The notes beneath the pieces are model-generated. The model saw nothing but the letters and a program-made list of their open reading frames with translations, was not told the origin of the DNA and ran no database searches. Source: an uncultured Bacteroidales bacterium (GTDB lineage: Bacteria > Bacteroidota > Bacteroidia > Bacteroidales > FEN-979). From it: a DNA stretch of 37,032 bases. Location: NCBI GenBank assembly GCA_903945175.1, contig CAJAUM010000141.1:1-37032 (forward strand), written 5' to 3'. Below are positions 34,998 through 37,032 of the stretch, piece by piece; the first letter of the stretch is position 1, and each line of letters opens with the position of its first letter. The position numbers were made by a program, and so were the translations under genes.

Positions 34998-35023
34998 GTC
35001 ACGCGTCACGCGTCACGCGTCAC
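34998..35023 (+). repeat. 7-bp array CGCGTCA x3 plus a partial unit in the rplY leader
   Basis: GTCA followed by three perfect CGCGTCA units and a trailing C. The unit is identical to that inside the ElyC-like gene. It is only 7 bp from the 8-bp array, as at 23607-23704. Confidence 0.93.
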
Positions 35024-35035
35024 GATTTTCGGGTG

Positions 35036-35043
35036 CAAAGGTA
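35036..35043 (-). promoter_or_regulatory. -7 box of rplY
   Basis: The minus strand reads TACCTTTG, followed by the repeat-bearing leader of about 125 nt to the rplY ATG. No TTTG is found 20 bp upstream (that region is the end of prs). Confidence 0.45.
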
Positions 35044-35053
35044 AGAATTTCTT

Positions 35054-35986
35054 TCAGAACTTAAACAGGGAGGAGATCGATTCCCGTTTTTTAAGTCGGC
35101 GGATCACCTCAGCGAAGAGGTCGGCCGTGCTGAGGACTTTTATTTTAGGGCTATCGACCAGGGTTGGGATGGTATCGGTGACAATCAGTTCGAGGAGCTG
35201 GGACTTTTCGATATTTTCACGGGCATCGCCGGAAAGGAGTGGATGTGTGACCATGGCGCGAACAGATGCGGCGCCGTTCTCCATGATGATCTCGGCAGCC
35301 TTGCAAAGGGTTCCGCCGGTATCCACGATATCATCCAGCAGGATTACATCCTTGCCTTTCACATCGCCCACCAGCCTCATCTTTGTCACTTCATTGGGTT
35401 TAGATCTGTGTTTGTAGCAGATCACAAAGTTGGTATGGAAGTACTTGGCATAGGATCCGGCCCGGCGGGTTCCTCCGGTATCGGGGGAGGCGAAGATCAG
35501 TTCCGGTAGGTGGAGCGTCTTCAGGTATGGGATGAAAACAGAAGATGCATACAAGTGGTCGACGGGAACATCGAAAAAACCCTGGATCTGGTCGGCATGC
35601 AGGTCGAGGGCGATGATGCGGTTCACGCCTGCGGCAGAAAGGAGGTTGGCCACGAGCTTGGAGGCGATGGATACGCGGGGTTTGTCTTTGCGGTCCTGGC
35701 GTGCATACCCGAAGTAGGGGATCACGGCTACAATGGTCTTGGCCGAGGCGCGCCGGGCGGCGTCGATGAGCATCAGCAGTTCAAAAAGGTTATCGGAGGG
35801 AGCGTGGGTTGACTGGATCAGGAAGACATCGGTACCGCGGATGTTTTCTTCAAAGGAGGGTTGAAATTCACCGTCGGCAAACCTGACTACCGCCGATTTG
35901 CCCAGTTCGGCGCCATAACTTTGCGCAATTTTCTCGCCCAGGTAGGCTGTGGCCGAACCTGAGAAGATGCTGATCTTTGCTGCCAT
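35054..35986 (-). CDS. prs: Ribose-phosphate pyrophosphokinase
   Basis: Prs makes PRPP from ribose 5-phosphate and ATP for nucleotide, His and Trp synthesis. The 310-residue protein has RADGEF-type substrate loop FADGEFQPSFEENIRGTDVF, ATP-loop VIPYFGYARQDRK, DLHADQIQGFFDVPVDHLYA, and the PRPP loop DDIVDTGGTLCKAA. The start at 35986 (MAAKISIFSG) is favoured, since the ATG at 36040 lies upstream of the promoter. It has a strong promoter match and is followed by rplY. Confidence 0.96.
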   Translation of the reverse strand: MAAKISIFSGSATAYLGEKIAQSYGAELGKSAVVRFADGEFQPSFEENIRGTDVFLIQSTHAPSDNLFELLMLIDAARRASAKTIVAVIPYFGYARQDRKDKPRVSIASKLVANLLSAAGVNRIIALDLHADQIQGFFDVPVDHLYASSVFIPYLKTLHLPELIFASPDTGGTRRAGSYAKYFHTNFVICYKHRSKPNEVTKMRLVGDVKGKDVILLDDIVDTGGTLCKAAEIIMENGAASVRAMVTHPLLSGDARENIEKSQLLELIVTDTIPTLVDSPKIKVLSTADLFAEVIRRLKKRESISSLFKF

Positions 35987-36009
35987 GAGGTGGAGGGAAT
36001 TACTTTGCG

Positions 36010-36041
36010 CAAATATAGGCCATAATAAAGCGTGGTGCAAA
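36010..36041 (-). promoter_or_regulatory. Promoter of prs (TTTG - 20 bp - TATATTTG)
   Basis: The minus strand has TTTG at 36041-36038 and TATATTTG at 36017-36010 with 20 bp between, a textbook bacteroidete promoter, about 23 nt before the prs ATG. Confidence 0.7.
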
Positions 36042-36056
36042 TTAAAGTATCAACAA

Positions 36057-36086
36057 TTGGATGGTGAATAAAAAATGGTATTTTTG
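36057..36086 (+). promoter_or_regulatory. Promoter of tRNA-Leu (TTG - 19 bp - TATTTTTG)
   Basis: TTG at 36057-36059 and TATTTTTG at 36079-36086 lie 57 nt before the tRNA. It is divergent from the prs promoter, with the two -33 boxes about 15 bp apart. Confidence 0.55.
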
Positions 36087-36143
36087 CACTCTTGTTTACC
36101 CCAATCCCGAATTCTGCAATTGCCAGAATCGGATGGAACAACT

Positions 36144-36227
36144 GCCCGGATGGCGGAATAGGTAGACGCGTTGGTCTCAAAAACCAATGAGGTTACACTC
36201 GTGCCGGTTCGATTCCGGCTCCGGGTA
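36144..36227 (+). tRNA. tRNA-Leu (anticodon CAA)
   Basis: The acceptor arm GCCCGGA pairs with TCCGGGT. The anticodon arm TTGGT-CTCAAAA-ACCAA gives anticodon CAA, reading UUG. There is a long class II variable arm (GAGGTTACACTC) and a standard T arm GCCGGTTCGATTCCGGC. The discriminator is A and CCA is not encoded. Confidence 0.96.
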
Positions 36228-36231
36228 CTCC

Positions 36232-36270
36232 AAAAGCTCTCAAACCCCAGTGGAATGAGGGCTTTTCGTT
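36232..36270 (+). terminator. Rho-independent terminator after tRNA-Leu
   Basis: A 10-bp stem (AAAAGCTCTC with GAGGGCTTTT, one G-U pair) with a 15-nt loop follows the tRNA by 4 nt. The T-rich second arm and following CGTTT complete it. Confidence 0.6.
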
Positions 36271-36307
36271 TATTGGGTAACAAAATAGTAACAAAAATAT
36301 ATTTTTA

Positions 36308-36358
36308 TTGTCCCCTAGGCATAATTGAATCTGTATATTTTAGAAGACAAGGGGACAG
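36308..36358. repeat. Inverted repeat TGTCCCCT / AGGGGACA
   Basis: Two 8-bp inverted arms (36309-36316 and 36350-36357) flank a 33-bp AT-rich segment. Nothing coding is visible from 36271 to 36472. The arm sequence resembles short inverted repeats that accompany some mobile elements, but no transposase is present here. Confidence 0.5.
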
Positions 36359-36472
36359 CACCTTGTTTTTCTGGTTGTAGGTTGTACCATTGTAACTATT
36401 TGATATTGTGAGTGATGATTGAAAAATGGGTACAACTAGCACTTCTAATTAATGCAGACTATTTCGAGCCAC

Positions 36473-36853
36473 TCATTTTGAGGTAATACTCATCAGCTTT
36501 TCTATTAAAAGTGTATTGAAGAGCCGCACTTGTTTAACATCTACCTGTTGTATCTTGCCAATTTTTAAAAATTTCGGCTCAATTTTTTTTTGTTTAACTC
36601 TCCGTTGTGCATAAGCTGTAATCTCAGCAACATTGTCCTTTTGCAACCTTGCTGTTATTCCTTTTGGATCAATCTCAATTATAATATAATTCATATATCC
36701 AATTTGTGAAGTAACCACAATGTCAGGAATGCTAAACTTTTTTCCATAAACATCCTCAGGTATTTCTAATTCAGTAAGTAAATAAATATAACCTTCTTCA
36801 TCTGCATTTATACCCTCTTTCATAATTCTTTCTGCAGAATCTGGTCCAGTTAT
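36473..36853 (-). pseudogene. 3' fragment of an unknown gene, interrupted by an IS end
   Basis: From about ITGPDSAERIMKEGINADEE to the C-terminus (SITSK) the minus strand encodes about 120 residues of ordinary protein sequence (for example GKKFSIPDIVVTSQIGYMNY). The open frame continues upstream to 36979, but those residues (GGQFPPDW, GGQFHPDL, GGQFDRI) translate IS terminal repeats. The native 5' part is therefore missing. The ITGP-GYIYLLTE pattern faintly recalls ADP-ribosyltransferase-like folds, but this is weak and I assign no function. Confidence 0.5.
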
Positions 36854-37032
36854 GTGGAGAATCCGGTCAAATTGACCACCTAAATCCGGATGAAACTGAC
36901 CACCTCTAAACCAATAACTTTTCAGTTGTAATCCGGAGCAAACTGACCACCCCCAGTCCGGGGGAAACTGACCACCCATTTTTAATGATTTTATCGATTA
37001 AGGACAGCATAAATAGTTAATGTTGCGACCAA
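36853..37032. mobile_element. End of an IS21-family-like insertion sequence
   Basis: Four copies of TCCGGnnnAAAnTGACCACC (36862-36880, 36885-36904, 36932-36951, 36957-36976) stand in direct orientation, starting near a TG dinucleotide at 36853-36855. Multiple terminal repeats of this GGTGGTCAGTTT...CCGGA type are characteristic of some IS21-like elements (istA/istB). The transposase genes would lie beyond the window. The 56 bp after the last copy hold no recognisable gene. Confidence 0.6.

Noticed and set aside
36277-36295. Two GTAACAAA copies after the tRNA terminator as another 8-bp array
   Set aside because: They are 11 bp apart rather than 8 and differ at the last base; only a weak resemblance.
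36144-36300. Integration site (att) at the tRNA-Leu 3' end
   Set aside because: No second copy of the tRNA 3' end and no integrase gene is seen in the window.

Overview
The window looks like chromosomal DNA of an uncultured member of the Bacteroidota, probably a Bacteroidales-like lineage. The signs are a type IX secretion C-terminal sorting domain, a FISUMP-domain protein, lipoproteins, TAnnTTTG promoter boxes (often with TTTG about 20 bp upstream), few Shine-Dalgarno sequences, and a 14-gene nuo operon of the bacteroidete type with a short NuoG. This is inferred from gene content; no 16S rRNA gene is present.

Layout. Positions 1-84 hold the start of an ISL3-type transposase on the minus strand. 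Next come a secreted seven-repeat YCF48-like protein (start codon unclear), a small membrane protein, a lipoprotein and a patatin/beta-barrel phospholipase (150-5007), a methyltransferase and an amidase lipoprotein (5050-7838), and the peptide transporter-like CstA (7822-9630, minus). From 9722 to 23003 runs a complete respiratory complex I operon, nuoABCDEFGHIJKLMN, all on the plus strand. A ferritin-like protein converges on its end. Then follow a transglutaminase-like protein, a FISUMP protein, glycyl-tRNA synthetase and an ElyC/YdcF protein (22998-28562). A minus-strand acid-resistance operon, gadB-gadC-micro-ORF-DcaP-like porin, occupies 28584-32851. Beyond it lie a remnant of oleate hydratase, then pth, rplY and prs (minus), and tRNA-Leu(CAA). 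The right edge has a truncated gene cut by an IS21-type end.

The most unusual feature is a set of short tandem repeats threaded through housekeeping genes. An 8-bp unit (GTAACAGG / GTAACAAG / GTGACAAG) fills the gaps nuoB-nuoC (19 units), nuoC-nuoD (20 or more) and nuoK-nuoL (7), and sits in the leaders of the transglutaminase-like gene and rplY. A second, 7-bp class built on GTCAnnn (ATTCGTC, CGCGTCA, GGTCATT) occurs in three intergenic places and twice inside coding sequence in frame. The 8-bp unit puts stop codons in all three sense frames and shares a 13-nt string with the conserved 3' region of 16S rRNA.

Functionally, nuo supplies NADH-driven proton pumping. The gad operon would decarboxylate glutamate to GABA, exchange the two across the inner membrane and possibly pass solutes through a dedicated outer-membrane porin. 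The remaining genes are translation, nucleotide and envelope housekeeping functions. Mobile-element fragments at both edges suggest the flanking DNA is more plastic than the core.
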